From assembly GCA_025937235.1 (NCBI GenBank), contig JAICRU010000013.1, positions 1-50,565 on the forward strand: a stretch of 50,565 nucleotides of DNA, given 5' to 3'. Positions 19,384 to 28,515 of this stretch are shown one piece after another. Every line of letters begins with the position of its first letter. The first letter of the stretch is position 1. Below the pieces are notes generated by a model, which saw nothing but the letters and a program-made list of their open reading frames with translations, did not search any database and had not been told where the DNA came from. Source of the stretch: Acidimicrobiia bacterium. Its GTDB lineage: Bacteria; Actinomycetota; Acidimicrobiia; Spongiisociales; ZC4RG35. Made by a program: the position numbers and the translations under genes.

Positions 19384-20121
19384 TCAGCCCAGGTCGATCT
19401 CCTCGGCCGGGGGAAGTGTGGTCTTGAAGAACTCGACCAGACGCGGGTAGGCATCGGAGACGGCGTCGGCGTCGTAGCTATCGGAATCGGCGTCGAGAAA
19501 GGAGTGACTCGCACCCTCGTAGAGCAGCCACTGTCCGTGATCGTTCCTCCGTTGCGCCTCGTCGACCGTCTCCACGGCGATGAGATCATCTTCGGTCCCA
19601 TACAAGCCGAGCACCGGCACAGGCAGGTTGTCGAGGTAATTGGCGACGCGATACTCACGCTCGTCGTCGCCGGTGAGCGGGGCATAGGCAACGGCAACCG
19701 ACCGTACCCAGGGCCTGGTGGCGGCCCCGATCAGTGCAAGACGACCTCCCACGTCGAGGCCGAGCAATCCGACGTCGCCAGAAACCGCCCAGCCGACGTC
19801 GTCCGAGACGATGAATTCGTGGATCTCATCCAGATCCTTTATGGCCCGGCGATCGGGGAGCGCCTCGTAAGCCTGCAGTGGGTCCCCCGCCTGGCGGTAG
19901 AACGAGATCCCGATGGCCACGATGCCCCAGCGAGCGAACATCCGGCACAGGTCCTTCTCGAAGCCGCCGAGCCCGTCGAGCGTGGGGAGTATCAGGACCA
20001 CCGGGAACCGCCCTGCGGCATCCGGCCGGGCCAGATACTGGGTGCGGAGGCTGGATCCGATGGGCAGCGGCCAGCCGCCATACATGATCGAATGTGTCCC
20101 CTCGTGGGGCAGGACGGCCAT
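19384..20121 (-). CDS. Dienelactone hydrolase-family alpha/beta hydrolase with Asp at the nucleophile position
   Basis: This 245-residue alpha/beta hydrolase has the layout of dienelactone hydrolases: oxyanion strand 'VVLILPTLDGLGGFEKDL', nucleophile elbow 'GLLGLDVGGRLAL', 'GLYGTEDDLI' with the acid, and 'ASHSFLD' with H206. In typical members the elbow reads GFCxGG with a Cys nucleophile; here it is D123. An Asp nucleophile is used by haloalkane dehalogenases and epoxide hydrolases, so this may be another chemistry or a non-catalytic protein. A TAACCT box ends 8 nt before the ATG, so it is probably leaderless. Divergent from the LCP gene, convergent to birA. Confidence 0.8.
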   Translation of the reverse strand: MAVLPHEGTHSIMYGGWPLPIGSSLRTQYLARPDAAGRFPVVLILPTLDGLGGFEKDLCRMFARWGIVAIGISFYRQAGDPLQAYEALPDRRAIKDLDEIHEFIVSDDVGWAVSGDVGLLGLDVGGRLALIGAATRPWVRSVAVAYAPLTGDDEREYRVANYLDNLPVPVLGLYGTEDDLIAVETVDEAQRRNDHGQWLLYEGASHSFLDADSDSYDADAVSDAYPRLVEFFKTTLPPAEEIDLG

Positions 20122-20129
20122 GGGCGGGC

Positions 20130-20135
20130 AGGTTA
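20130..20135 (-). promoter_or_regulatory. -10 box TAACCT for the hydrolase gene
   Basis: TAACCT on the minus strand ends 8 nt before ATG 20121; there is no Shine-Dalgarno sequence. Confidence 0.45.
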
Positions 20136-20191
20136 GGCCTCGCTCTCGGGCCGATCGATGCCATTGCCGGACAATGGGCAGAACCTGTGCC

Positions 20192-20197
20192 TAGCCT
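20192..20197 (+). promoter_or_regulatory. -10 box TAGCCT for the LCP gene
   Basis: TAGCCT lies 19 nt before ATG 20217, giving a short 5' leader of roughly a dozen nucleotides. Confidence 0.35.
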
Positions 20198-20216
20198 GAC
20201 GGCGTCTCAGTCGACG

Positions 20217-21488
20217 ATGTCCGGATCCTCCCCTCGACACCTAGCGCCGCGTCGCGGCCTGCCCGGGTGGCTGAAAGCCGCCATGGTCGCCGTGTTCGTG
20301 ATCATGTTCGTTGGGGCCCTCGGCGTGGTCTGGGCGTTGAACACCGGTAGCGAAGTGCTCGCCCGCGCCGAACCCGATCACGAGGTGACCGCCGAGTTGA
20401 GCGAGCCGATCGGGAAGGACCTCACCTTCCTGCTGGTGGGGAGTGACTCACGGGAGGGGATGGAGGATCTGACTTTCTTCGGCCCGGCCGGCGGCGAGCG
20501 GGGTGACGTGATCATGCTGGTCAGGCTCGACGCCACCAGCGGTGAGGCCCGCCTCCTGTCGGTGCCCCGCGACCTGTGGGTGGAGATACCCGGGCACGGG
20601 GAGGACAAGATCAATGCCGCCTTCGCCTACGGCGGCCCGTCGCTGATGGTGCAGACCATCCGGGAGAACCTCGGCATCGAGGTCAACCATTACGTAGAAG
20701 TGGACTTCGTCGGGTTCATCGAGATGGTCGACGAGCTGGGTGGGATCGAGATGACCTTTCCAAACCCGGCGCGTGACCTGAAGTCCGGGCTCAACATCGA
20801 GGCCGGCCCTCAGGTCCTGGATGGCGATCAGACGCTGGCCTTCGCCCGGTCCCGGAGTTACGAGGAATATCGGGGGGAGCGATGGGTGAGCGTCGACGCC
20901 AGCGACCTCGGCCGCGCCAACCGCCAGCAGCAGGTGGTCAGGGCCATCCTGTCCCAGCTCAAGTCGCCCGCCTCGATCGCCGAGGCAGGCGAGATCGCGG
21001 GGTCGATGGCAGAGAACATGACGATCGACGGCCATCTCGCCGCCGCCTCGATCGGCACCCTGGCCTGGGACTTCCGGGGCGTCCTGGGCGGCGGCATCGC
21101 GGGTCAGACACTCCCGGTATACGGCGACACCGTGGGTGGGGCATCAGTGGTCAGGGCCGATGAGCCAGAGGCCGCCGCAACCATCGATGGGTTCCTCACC
21201 GGGCTCCTGACCACCAATCAGGGGCCGATCCGGGTGCAGGTCTTGAACGGCAACGGGGTCGATGGTGCGGCAGGGGAAATGTCGGATCGTCTTGCCGAGG
21301 CCGGCTACGAGATCGCCGGCGTCGGTAACGCGGACGAGAGGGACTTCTCGATCACGACCGTTCTGGTTCCCGAGGGCAGTCACGCAGGTGAGGAGATCAT
21401 CGGACAACTCGGTTTTGGTGTAGTCCGGTATGGGGCCGTCGATAACGGTTACGACGCGATCGTGATCGTGGGCTCCGACGCCTCCTGA
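20217..21488 (+). CDS. LytR-CpsA-Psr (LCP) family phosphotransferase with LytR_C domain
   Basis: This 423-residue protein has a single N-terminal signal anchor (about 17-40), an extracytoplasmic LCP domain (about 80-240) and a C-terminal LytR_C domain (about 340-420, beginning 'IRVQVLNGNGVDG'). The LCP domain shows 'FLLVGSDSREG', 'GDVIMLVRLD', 'LLSVPRDLWVEIPGHGEDKINAAFAYGG' (Arg/Asp pyrophosphate contacts) and 'QTLAFARSR'. LCP enzymes attach lipid-linked polymers such as arabinogalactan or teichoic acids to peptidoglycan. ATG 20217 is chosen because a TAGCCT box lies between it and the GTG at 20187. It is followed by UDP-glucose dehydrogenase, consistent with envelope-polymer metabolism. Confidence 0.9.
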   Translation: MSGSSPRHLAPRRGLPGWLKAAMVAVFVIMFVGALGVVWALNTGSEVLARAEPDHEVTAELSEPIGKDLTFLLVGSDSREGMEDLTFFGPAGGERGDVIMLVRLDATSGEARLLSVPRDLWVEIPGHGEDKINAAFAYGGPSLMVQTIRENLGIEVNHYVEVDFVGFIEMVDELGGIEMTFPNPARDLKSGLNIEAGPQVLDGDQTLAFARSRSYEEYRGERWVSVDASDLGRANRQQQVVRAILSQLKSPASIAEAGEIAGSMAENMTIDGHLAAASIGTLAWDFRGVLGGGIAGQTLPVYGDTVGGASVVRADEPEAAATIDGFLTGLLTTNQGPIRVQVLNGNGVDGAAGEMSDRLAEAGYEIAGVGNADERDFSITTVLVPEGSHAGEEIIGQLGFGVVRYGAVDNGYDAIVIVGSDAS

Positions 21489-21506
21489 TCGCATGTCGCC
21501 GCGATA

Positions 21507-21512
21507 TACCAT
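21507..21512 (+). promoter_or_regulatory. -10 box TACCAT for ugd
   Basis: TACCAT (overlapping TATACC two bases earlier) lies 9 nt before ATG 21522. A weak -35-like CTGATC sits 16 nt upstream of it. Confidence 0.4.
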
Positions 21513-21521
21513 GGGGGTTCG

Positions 21522-22796
21522 ATGAACATTGCGATAATCGGAGCCGGCTACGTCGGCCTGGTGACGGGAGGTGGTCTTGCCAACCTCGGGCACCGGGTAC
21601 GTCTCGGAGAGGTGAATGCCGACCGGGTCGAGCTACTGCGCGACGGCGGTGTGCCCATCTATGAGCAGGGACTCCCCGACCTGCTCGCTCGTGCCACGGA
21701 GCGGGGCCTGCTCAGCTTCCATGCCTCCAACAAGGAAGCGGTGGCCGACGCCGGTTTCGTCTTCCTGGCCTTGCCCACACCGGAACGGGACGACGGGCGG
21801 GCGGAGCTGAAGTATGTCCACGCTGTGATCGACGAGCTGGCCAACGAAGTCGACGAGGGCACCGTGTTCGTGGTCAAGTCGACCGTTCCCCCCGGCACTG
21901 TCGCCTCGCTGCGCAAGCGGCTCGCCGACCAGGGCAGCCCGGCCAGGATCGTCTCCCATCCGGAGTTTCTCAGGGAGGGCAAGGCAGTAGAGGACTTCAT
22001 GGAGCCGGACCGGATCGTGGTGGGAGCATGGGATGAGGTCGATGCCCGTGCGGTGGCGGACCTCTATCGCACTCTGGATGCTCCGGTCGTGATCACCGAC
22101 CCCACCTCGGCAGAGATGATCAAGTACGCATCCAACGCATACCTCGCTACCCGCCTCACCTTCGTCAACACGCTCGCCAACGTCTGTGAGGCCGTCGGCG
22201 CCGACATAATCGACGTCGTCGAGGGTTTGGGCATGGATCATCGAGTCGGCCCTCATTTCCTCCAACCAGGCCCCGGCTATGGAGGATCGTGCTTCCCGAA
22301 AGACACCTCCGCCCTGATCGCTGTCGCCGAGGACGCCGGGTACGACTTCGAGCTGCTCAGGGCCGTCATAGTGGCCGACGAGGAGCAGAGACGACGGGTG
22401 GCGGACAAGGTTCGGCAGGCGGCAGGAGGCGGGCTGAGGGGTCGGCGAGTGGCCATGTGGGGAGTGGCCTTCAAGGCCGGCACCGACGACGTGAGAGAGT
22501 CGCCGGCGGTGCGGATCGCCGCCCTCCTCCAGGCCGACGGCGCCGAGGTGGTCGCTTATGACCCCGAGGCGAGCACCGAGGCCCTGACCATGGCTGGAGA
22601 CCCCATCTCGGCCGCGGAGGATGCCGACGTCCTTCTGATCGCCACCGAGTGGCCCGAGTTCGTGACCGTCGACCTGAGCGCGGTCGCTGCTGCGATGCGG
22701 GGACACCGGGTCGTGGACTCGCGCAACATCCTGGACCCCAAGAATGTGCGGGCAGTAGGACTCGACTACTGGGGCCTGGGGCGGCCGGGGGCCTGA
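21522..22796 (+). CDS. ugd: UDP-glucose 6-dehydrogenase
   Basis: This 424-residue NAD-dependent enzyme oxidises UDP-glucose to UDP-glucuronate. The N-terminal Rossmann motif is 'IAIIGAGYVGLVTGGGLA'. The central domain contains 'STVPPGTV', 'HPEFLREGKAVEDF' and 'EMIKYASNAYLA', and the catalytic cysteine is C257 in 'GYGGSCFPKDTSAL'. The C-terminal UDP-binding domain begins around residue 310 ('AMWGVAFKAGTDDVRESPA'). Length is normal for the family. The UDP-glucuronate formed could feed surface polysaccharide or arabinose/xylose-containing polymers made by the neighbouring glycan genes. It is convergent to the F420 operon. Confidence 0.94.
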   Translation: MNIAIIGAGYVGLVTGGGLANLGHRVRLGEVNADRVELLRDGGVPIYEQGLPDLLARATERGLLSFHASNKEAVADAGFVFLALPTPERDDGRAELKYVHAVIDELANEVDEGTVFVVKSTVPPGTVASLRKRLADQGSPARIVSHPEFLREGKAVEDFMEPDRIVVGAWDEVDARAVADLYRTLDAPVVITDPTSAEMIKYASNAYLATRLTFVNTLANVCEAVGADIIDVVEGLGMDHRVGPHFLQPGPGYGGSCFPKDTSALIAVAEDAGYDFELLRAVIVADEEQRRRVADKVRQAAGGGLRGRRVAMWGVAFKAGTDDVRESPAVRIAALLQADGAEVVAYDPEASTEALTMAGDPISAAEDADVLLIATEWPEFVTVDLSAVAAAMRGHRVVDSRNILDPKNVRAVGLDYWGLGRPGA

Positions 22797-22817
22797 CCGC
22801 AGGTCTCCCGAAGCCGA

Positions 22818-23516
22818 TCATCGGAACAGGTCCTCGTCAGGCGACCTAACCAGGTCGCGGCCACGTCCTTCACCTCGGGGCCCCTCGTAGCCTCGGACCA
22901 AGGCCGCCGGGATCCCGGCAGCCTTGCCCATCACCAGGTCGGCAGCGGAGGCGATCTCGTCGGCGACGGCAACCTCGGTGACGTGCAGCTCTTGCCCGGT
23001 CCAGTCCGTGGTGCCCTTCAGGTCGACCACCGCTTCCAGGCCAGATACGCCGATCGCGATGTCGGTGAGGCCCCGGCGCCAGGGTCTGCCGAACGTATCG
23101 GAGATGATGACCGGCAGGTCGACCCCGATCTGGCGGTGAAGCTTGGCCCGGATTCGGTGGGCCGACCGGTCCGGGTCCTCCGGAAGGAGGATCAAGGTCC
23201 CCGGCTCGGCGTTGGAGCGGTCGACCCCCGCATTTGCACAGATGAACCCATGTTTGGTCTCGGCGATCAACAGGTTCCCGCGCCGCCTCACGATCGAGAC
23301 CGCTTCCGACTCGACCAGGGCCCGCTTGAACACCTCTTCGTCGCCCGTCATCTCCACCACCCGCCCCTCGGCCTTGGACACGATCTTGTGGGTCACGACG
23401 AGCACCTCACCGTCCCGCGGCGACAACGGCTCCAGTGCGCCGGCCAAGACGTCCACGACATCGTCTCCGGGTCGGACGGCTCCGATGCCGAGCAGGGGCA
23501 GCACTTCGAGGGTCAC
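22818..23516 (-). CDS. cofE: Coenzyme F420-0:L-glutamate ligase
   Basis: This 232-residue GTP-dependent enzyme adds gamma-linked glutamate to F420-0. It has 'VVTHKIVSKAEGRVVE' near residue 40, 'FICANAGVDRSN', and 'VIISDTFGRPWRRGLTDIAIG', the metal/GTP-binding blocks. It corresponds to the N-terminal domain of mycobacterial FbiB; the C-terminal nitroreductase-like domain of FbiB (needed there for longer glutamate tails and dehydro-F420 reduction) is absent, so this is the short archaeal-type form. The GTG start overlaps the cofD stop as GTGA. The last 25 residues are charged. Confidence 0.92.
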   Translation of the reverse strand: MTLEVLPLLGIGAVRPGDDVVDVLAGALEPLSPRDGEVLVVTHKIVSKAEGRVVEMTGDEEVFKRALVESEAVSIVRRRGNLLIAETKHGFICANAGVDRSNAEPGTLILLPEDPDRSAHRIRAKLHRQIGVDLPVIISDTFGRPWRRGLTDIAIGVSGLEAVVDLKGTTDWTGQELHVTEVAVADEIASAADLVMGKAAGIPAALVRGYEGPRGEGRGRDLVRSPDEDLFR

Positions 23517-24427
23517 AGGGCCAGTATCGCCCGGGCCAGGGCGGACGCCGGCTCCGCGTCGACGATCCTCGTGTCGAGGGCGATGACTCTCACGCCATCG
23601 ATTTCGCCCACATCGGCCCGGTCAGTCGTGTCCACCACCAGGGTTTCGATCATCCCTCGGTAGGCAGCGATCACGCTTTCGGTGCCGGCTCCCAGCCCGA
23701 GATCCGACAGAACCACGTCTGCCGGGCCTTTCAGGGCGCGCCCGCCGATCAGGGGGCTGACCGCCACCACCCGTGGGTGGCGACGAACCGCCTCCGCGAC
23801 GTCTCGGATGGCGAATATCGGCCAGACCGACAGAGGCGGGTTGGAAGGGCCGATCACCACGAGGTCGGCCTCGTCGATCGACTCCACGACGCCCGGGGCC
23901 GGATTGGCCGTCGCCGCCCCGTCGAAGTCGACGCCACTCACGTGGTCCTGGTGTCCACGGTCGACGAAATACTCCCTGAAGGTGAGCTGACGGCCGCCCT
24001 CGATGTTCACCACCGTTCGGATCGTGTCGTTCGAGGCGGGGAGGACCTTCACGTCGAGCCCGAAGGACATTCGAATCGCCTCCGTCACCTCTGAGAGGGG
24101 GTCACCGGCGCCAAGCCGGCTGGTCCGGTATATCTTGAGCGCCAGGTCGAGGTCACCCAGTCGAAACGTGTTGTCGACACCGAATCGGGACAGCTCGGTG
24201 TTGGCAACGAAGCTGTCGTCGGCACGCCCCCATCCCTGTGGGCCCTCCAACCCGGCCAGTGTGTAGATCACGGTGTCCAGATCCGGTGACACCTGGAGGC
24301 CATGGATCGGAGCGTCGTCACCAACATTGACGATCACCGTCAAATCGACCTCCCGGAGGGCGGAAAAGCCTCGAGCCAGCCTCGCTCCGCCCACGCCGCC
24401 GGAGATCTCGACGATCCGCGTGATCAC
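23513..24427 (-). CDS. cofD: 2-phospho-L-lactate / phosphoenolpyruvyl transferase of F420 synthesis (CofD/FbiA)
   Basis: This 304-residue enzyme transfers the phospholactate (or phosphoenolpyruvate-derived) moiety to the deazaflavin Fo, making F420-0. The N terminus 'VEISGGVGGARLARGF' is the family's nucleotide-binding signature. 'IVNVGDDAPIHGLQVSPDLDTVIYTLAGL' and 'GPSNPPLSVWPIFAI' are further conserved blocks. GTG 24427 is chosen since the family begins just before the GGVGG motif; the long upstream extension of the open frame runs antisense to the divergent glycosyltransferase gene. First gene of cofDE. The Fo synthase and the guanylyltransferase (cofC/fbiD) are not in the window. Confidence 0.93.
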   Translation of the reverse strand: MITRIVEISGGVGGARLARGFSALREVDLTVIVNVGDDAPIHGLQVSPDLDTVIYTLAGLEGPQGWGRADDSFVANTELSRFGVDNTFRLGDLDLALKIYRTSRLGAGDPLSEVTEAIRMSFGLDVKVLPASNDTIRTVVNIEGGRQLTFREYFVDRGHQDHVSGVDFDGAATANPAPGVVESIDEADLVVIGPSNPPLSVWPIFAIRDVAEAVRRHPRVVAVSPLIGGRALKGPADVVLSDLGLGAGTESVIAAYRGMIETLVVDTTDRADVGEIDGVRVIALDTRIVDAEPASALARAILAL

Positions 24428-24463
24428 GGTTCGATATTGCTCAGAGTCCTGGTCCGGTTCACA

Positions 24464-27226
24464 ATGTCCTCCCGCATGACTAGTGCCTCGGCTCCGCATC
24501 TCGCGGACGAAACGACACCCCTGGTGCCACCCGGCGCGCCGCGCGTCAAGGTGATCGTCACCCTGGTGGAGGGCGCCGACCTCCAGGCCGCTCTGGCCAC
24601 GGTGGAACGTCAAGTGTATGAAGCGATCCACGAAGTCGTGGTCATCGGGGTGACGAACGGCGAAGTCGTCGGTGATATCGGCCGCTCCTCCACCCTCGAG
24701 GAGGCCATTGCCGCCACCGAACACGACGTGGACTATCTCTGGATCCTCCACTCGGATGCCCGGCCCCGCCCCGACGCCCTCTCCGCTCTGGTGGCGGAGC
24801 TCGATCGGAACGACGCCTCGCTTGGCGGTTCGAAGCTCCTGCTGGCAGGGACCCGTGACGAGCTGGAGTCGATCGGTAGCGCCACCGATGTCTTCGGTGA
24901 CCCTCACACCGGGCTCGACGACGGGGAGATCGATCTACAGCAGTACGACGTGGTTCGTGAGGTCGCCTTCGTCTCCTCCGTGTCGATGCTGGTTCGACGG
25001 GACCTGGCTCAAGGGCTGCGAGGGCTGGACGAGTTGCTCGAGCCGGTGGCAGCGGGGCTCGACTTCTCGCAGCGGGTGCGCCTCGCCGGAGGAAGAGTGA
25101 TCACCGTCCCTTCTTCGGAGGTCTATCACCAGGCGCGGTGCGAGGAACGGGGCCGTGGCTGGCGTGAAGAAGCGGGCCGGCTACGCGCCATGCTGAAGGC
25201 CTACCGCCCGATCACCCTGGCCTGGGTCGTCCCCTTCGAGATCCTCGTCTCAGTCGTCGACTCGTTGGCCAACCTGCTCCTCCTGCGATGGAAGGTGGGT
25301 GTGGGCCACGCGATGTCCTGGCTCTGGAACATCGCCCATCTGCCATCCACGATCGCCGAGCGCAGTCGATTCAAGCCGGTTCGGGCTGTCGGCGATGAGG
25401 AGCTGTTCAGGTTCCAGGCCCGAGGTTCGGTTCGGCTGCGAGAGGTGGGATCGGAGCTTACCGACCGAGTCCTCTCCATCTTCGATGACGACCAGGCCCT
25501 GGCCCGGGGGACGAGGAGGATCTGGTCGAGCCCGGGAATCTGGGGGGCGATCCTGGCGGCCGTGGTGGTCATCGTCGCCTCCTGGTCGATTTTCTTCGCG
25601 GGGGTTCCCAACACCGGGTTCAGCTTCCCCTTCGAGCCGCCAACCGTGGCGATCGATCGGTTCATGGCGGGATGGAACGAATCCGGGCTCGGCTCGGCCG
25701 ACGCGGTGCACCCGGCCACCGGGCTCACCGGACTCATCTCATTCCTCTGGTTCGGGGCCGAAGGGGCGGCCCGGACCCTGTTGACCGTCATCTTCGGCGC
25801 ACTGGCCGTGCTGGGGATGGGCCGTCTCGCCGGCAGGCTCGGCTTTCGCGGCCCCGGCCGCTACCTGTCGGGGCTGGTCATGCTGGCGGGCCCGGGGACA
25901 GCCTTGCTGGTGGGTGTGGGGTCGTGGCTGGCCCTCGGCGCGGCCGCCTTCCTCCCCTGGGCGGTGCGCTCGGTGACCCTTCACCCCGATGATCGAGGCA
26001 AGAGCTGGTTGTCACATATCGGGTCGGCGGTGATCTGGACGATGCTGCTCACCGCGGTCTCACCACTCCTCGGGGCCGTCCCGTTCGTCGTCGCGGTGGC
26101 CTGGCGCCTCATCGGTGGGAGCAGGGCATCTCTCCGTCTTGCCCTGGCGACACTTGCGGCCGGGGTCGTCGCCATCGGCTTTGCCTATGACGACCAAGGA
26201 TGGCTGCTCGATGTCGAACGTCGGGTGGGCCTGGTGGTCCCGGACTGGTGGCCGGTCCTGATCGCTGTCGCCGCGATCGCTCTGATGCTGGTCGAGGGCC
26301 GGACGAGGCGGCTCGGCTTGCTGGGGTCGGTGTTGGGTCTCGGCGGGCTGCTGCTCGTCCGTCTGCCATTTGGCGGGCCCGGGATCGAGGAGGGGGCTTT
26401 GGTGCTCGCGTCGTTCGGAGCGGCGGTCCTGGTGGCCGCCGCCCTCGATCAGCTCAGCGTCGAGCCGCGACGGCTGCTGGCGTCGTTGGGAGCCGTGGCG
26501 ATGTTGCTCGTCTCGGCGGCCGGCCTTCTCGATGGGCGATTGGGGCTTCCGTCGGGGGACGTCAACGATCGGCTCGCCTTCGCATCCACGCTCGCCAACG
26601 GCAGAGCTCCGGGGAGAGTGCTCCTCATCTCGGCGAATCGAAGCCTCATCCCGGGCGAGGCCCGTCCCGGCCCGGGCGTGTGGTATCGCACCGTCGACGG
26701 TGGAGGGACCACCATCGACGAGGTGTGGCTCCCCGAGATCGCGACCGGCGACATCCAGCTCGGGGGTGCCATGGACCGCATCGCCAGTGGCGCCGAGCTA
26801 CGTCCCGGGGCGCTCCTGTCTGAGTTCTCCGTCGAGTGGGTTGTGGTCGACGGAGAAGAGACCGCCTTCGACACCATTCTGCAATCACAGCTCGACCTGG
26901 TGCCAACTCCTCTGGCCACCGGTGCCCGGGTCTACGAGAACCCGGAATCCGCGCCCTTGGCTTCGTCGGAGGCGGGCCAGACCTGGGCTCGGCAAGGAAC
27001 CGGGTTCGCCGGTGAGCCGTCCGATGGACGTGCGGTCTTGAGGCTGAACTACTCCCATGGATGGGGGCCGGAGCCGGAGCTCGACGACTGGTTCACGACG
27101 GTCTCGGCAGCCGGCGGCGCAGCCGACTTTGCTGCAACCGGTTATCTCTCCTGGGCGCCCTACGCCGCGGCCGCTCTCCTGCTGGGGGCGATTGGCTCGA
27201 TCGGTTGGGGCAGGGTGCGACGATGA
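24464..27226 (+). CDS. GT2 glycosyltransferase fused to a large multi-pass membrane region
   Basis: This 920-residue protein has an N-terminal GT-A domain (about 25-260) with 'HEVVVIGVTNGEV', 'YLWILHSDARPRPDALSAL' (acidic metal-binding site) and 'VSMLVRRDLAQGLRGLDE'. About twelve membrane helices follow from residue 365 or so, and then an extracytoplasmic C-terminal domain (about 710-895) and a final helix. Comparable actinobacterial proteins sit beside the F420 and DUF5719 genes. It may polymerise or decorate an envelope glycan; donor and product are unknown. Start ATG 24464 (or 24476). Divergent from cofD by 36 bp, and overlapping the DUF5719 gene downstream as ATGA. Confidence 0.8.
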   Translation: MSSRMTSASAPHLADETTPLVPPGAPRVKVIVTLVEGADLQAALATVERQVYEAIHEVVVIGVTNGEVVGDIGRSSTLEEAIAATEHDVDYLWILHSDARPRPDALSALVAELDRNDASLGGSKLLLAGTRDELESIGSATDVFGDPHTGLDDGEIDLQQYDVVREVAFVSSVSMLVRRDLAQGLRGLDELLEPVAAGLDFSQRVRLAGGRVITVPSSEVYHQARCEERGRGWREEAGRLRAMLKAYRPITLAWVVPFEILVSVVDSLANLLLLRWKVGVGHAMSWLWNIAHLPSTIAERSRFKPVRAVGDEELFRFQARGSVRLREVGSELTDRVLSIFDDDQALARGTRRIWSSPGIWGAILAAVVVIVASWSIFFAGVPNTGFSFPFEPPTVAIDRFMAGWNESGLGSADAVHPATGLTGLISFLWFGAEGAARTLLTVIFGALAVLGMGRLAGRLGFRGPGRYLSGLVMLAGPGTALLVGVGSWLALGAAAFLPWAVRSVTLHPDDRGKSWLSHIGSAVIWTMLLTAVSPLLGAVPFVVAVAWRLIGGSRASLRLALATLAAGVVAIGFAYDDQGWLLDVERRVGLVVPDWWPVLIAVAAIALMLVEGRTRRLGLLGSVLGLGGLLLVRLPFGGPGIEEGALVLASFGAAVLVAAALDQLSVEPRRLLASLGAVAMLLVSAAGLLDGRLGLPSGDVNDRLAFASTLANGRAPGRVLLISANRSLIPGEARPGPGVWYRTVDGGGTTIDEVWLPEIATGDIQLGGAMDRIASGAELRPGALLSEFSVEWVVVDGEETAFDTILQSQLDLVPTPLATGARVYENPESAPLASSEAGQTWARQGTGFAGEPSDGRAVLRLNYSHGWGPEPELDDWFTTVSAAGGAADFAATGYLSWAPYAAAALLLGAIGSIGWGRVRR

Positions 27227-28515
27227 GCAAGCTGTTCCTTTCGGTCCTGGTCGCCGCGATGGCTGTGGTCGTCTTGTTGGTCCCGAGCCCCGAGGCACCG
27301 GGGCCCGGCCCCGCTGCCGCCACCAACCCGCCCTCGGTTGCGGTATGTCCCGTCGACGAGGGGAGCGGGCGGACCACCCGCATCGGGGTTGCTTCCGAAG
27401 TTGGGGGAGAGGGCCGTTTCACCGCTTTCGCGGCCGGGGTCTCGGCCGGCGCAACCTCCTTCTCCACGGAGGCCTCGGGGTCTGCTGCGGTGTCCGTCTC
27501 CGAGATCGCACCCATCGGAGTCGGCGCGGGCCTGACCGAGATGCCGGATGGGGACGTGGCGGCGGCATCGGTATTGGTCGGCACCCAGTCGATCGCGGTC
27601 GAGCCGTGCACACCCGTGCCCGTCCCCCGCACGCTCATCGCCGGCGGGTCCACCCTGAGCGGACAGCAGCATCAGGTCCAGTTGATGAATCCCTACGCGG
27701 GGGAAGCGATGGTAGATCTCATCGTCCAATCGGACTCGGGTCTCGAGGCTGCCCCCCAGCTAGGTGGGATAATCGTCCCGTCGCGCTCTTCGGAGATCAT
27801 CGATCTCGACGAGCTGCTGCCGGGCCGTCAGGCCCTGGCGATTGCAATCGAGGTCGCCAGCGGCAGCGTGATGACCTCCGCCAGATTGGACGTGGGAGGG
27901 GATGGGGCGCTGTGGCACTCGGTTGATCCCGCCCTCGATTGGTTCGTCCCGGTCCCGGCTGCAGGGCTGGCAGGTGATCTTGTCATCGCAACCGGTTCGA
28001 CGTCCGAGGTGGAGTACCAGGTCGATGTCTACGGGCCTCAGGGGTTGGTGGAGGCTCAGCAGGAAGGTGTGTTGCCCGCCCGAGGCACCGTCTCCCTGCC
28101 CCTGGTCGGGATGGAGCTCGAAGCTGCCTCGGCCGTCCGGGTCATCTCCACCCAGCCGGTGGCTGTGTTTCAGCGACTCATCTCGGAGACCGGTGTCGCC
28201 CTGACCGCGGGGAGCCCCGCAACTTCCTCCAGCTGGCTTCTTCCCGCCGCCGGTCTGGCTCCGGGGGGAACCGGGAGCCTCCTCATCTTCAACGCGGGGC
28301 TCGATGAGTCCGTCGTCGTGGTCTCGGCCCGCCGTGATCAACCGGCAACAGAGGAGGTGGTGGTTCCTGCGGAGACGACCGTCGAATTGCCTGCGATCAC
28401 GGGCGGGGCCAACGCTTACACGGTGCAGGGCCAAGGTCCACTGGTGGCGGCATGGGTGACAACGGGTGCTGCCGCCACGGCATACAGCATCGGCGTCCCA
28501 CTGCCCGATGAGTGA
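27223..28515 (+). CDS. DUF5719-family secreted or anchored protein
   Basis: This 430-residue protein has an N-terminal signal/anchor helix (about 4-22) followed by a Pro/Ala-rich linker and two Ig-like or beta-rich repeats. The first contains 'HQVQLMNPYAGEAMVDLIV' and the second 'GSLLIFNAGLDESVVVVSA', each a short beta-sandwich pattern with 'NP/NAG' turns. I recognise this layout as DUF5719, known as a partner gene of the large GT2 protein in actinobacteria. Function is not established; an extracytoplasmic partner of the membrane glycosyltransferase is a reasonable inference from the ATGA overlap with it. Confidence 0.72.
   Translation: MSKLFLSVLVAAMAVVVLLVPSPEAPGPGPAAATNPPSVAVCPVDEGSGRTTRIGVASEVGGEGRFTAFAAGVSAGATSFSTEASGSAAVSVSEIAPIGVGAGLTEMPDGDVAAASVLVGTQSIAVEPCTPVPVPRTLIAGGSTLSGQQHQVQLMNPYAGEAMVDLIVQSDSGLEAAPQLGGIIVPSRSSEIIDLDELLPGRQALAIAIEVASGSVMTSARLDVGGDGALWHSVDPALDWFVPVPAAGLAGDLVIATGSTSEVEYQVDVYGPQGLVEAQQEGVLPARGTVSLPLVGMELEAASAVRVISTQPVAVFQRLISETGVALTAGSPATSSSWLLPAAGLAPGGTGSLLIFNAGLDESVVVVSARRDQPATEEVVVPAETTVELPAITGGANAYTVQGQGPLVAAWVTTGAAATAYSIGVPLPDE

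Noticed and set aside
24428-24907. N-terminal extension of cofD
   Set aside because: Antisense to the GT2 gene; the CofD family begins at the GGVGG motif.
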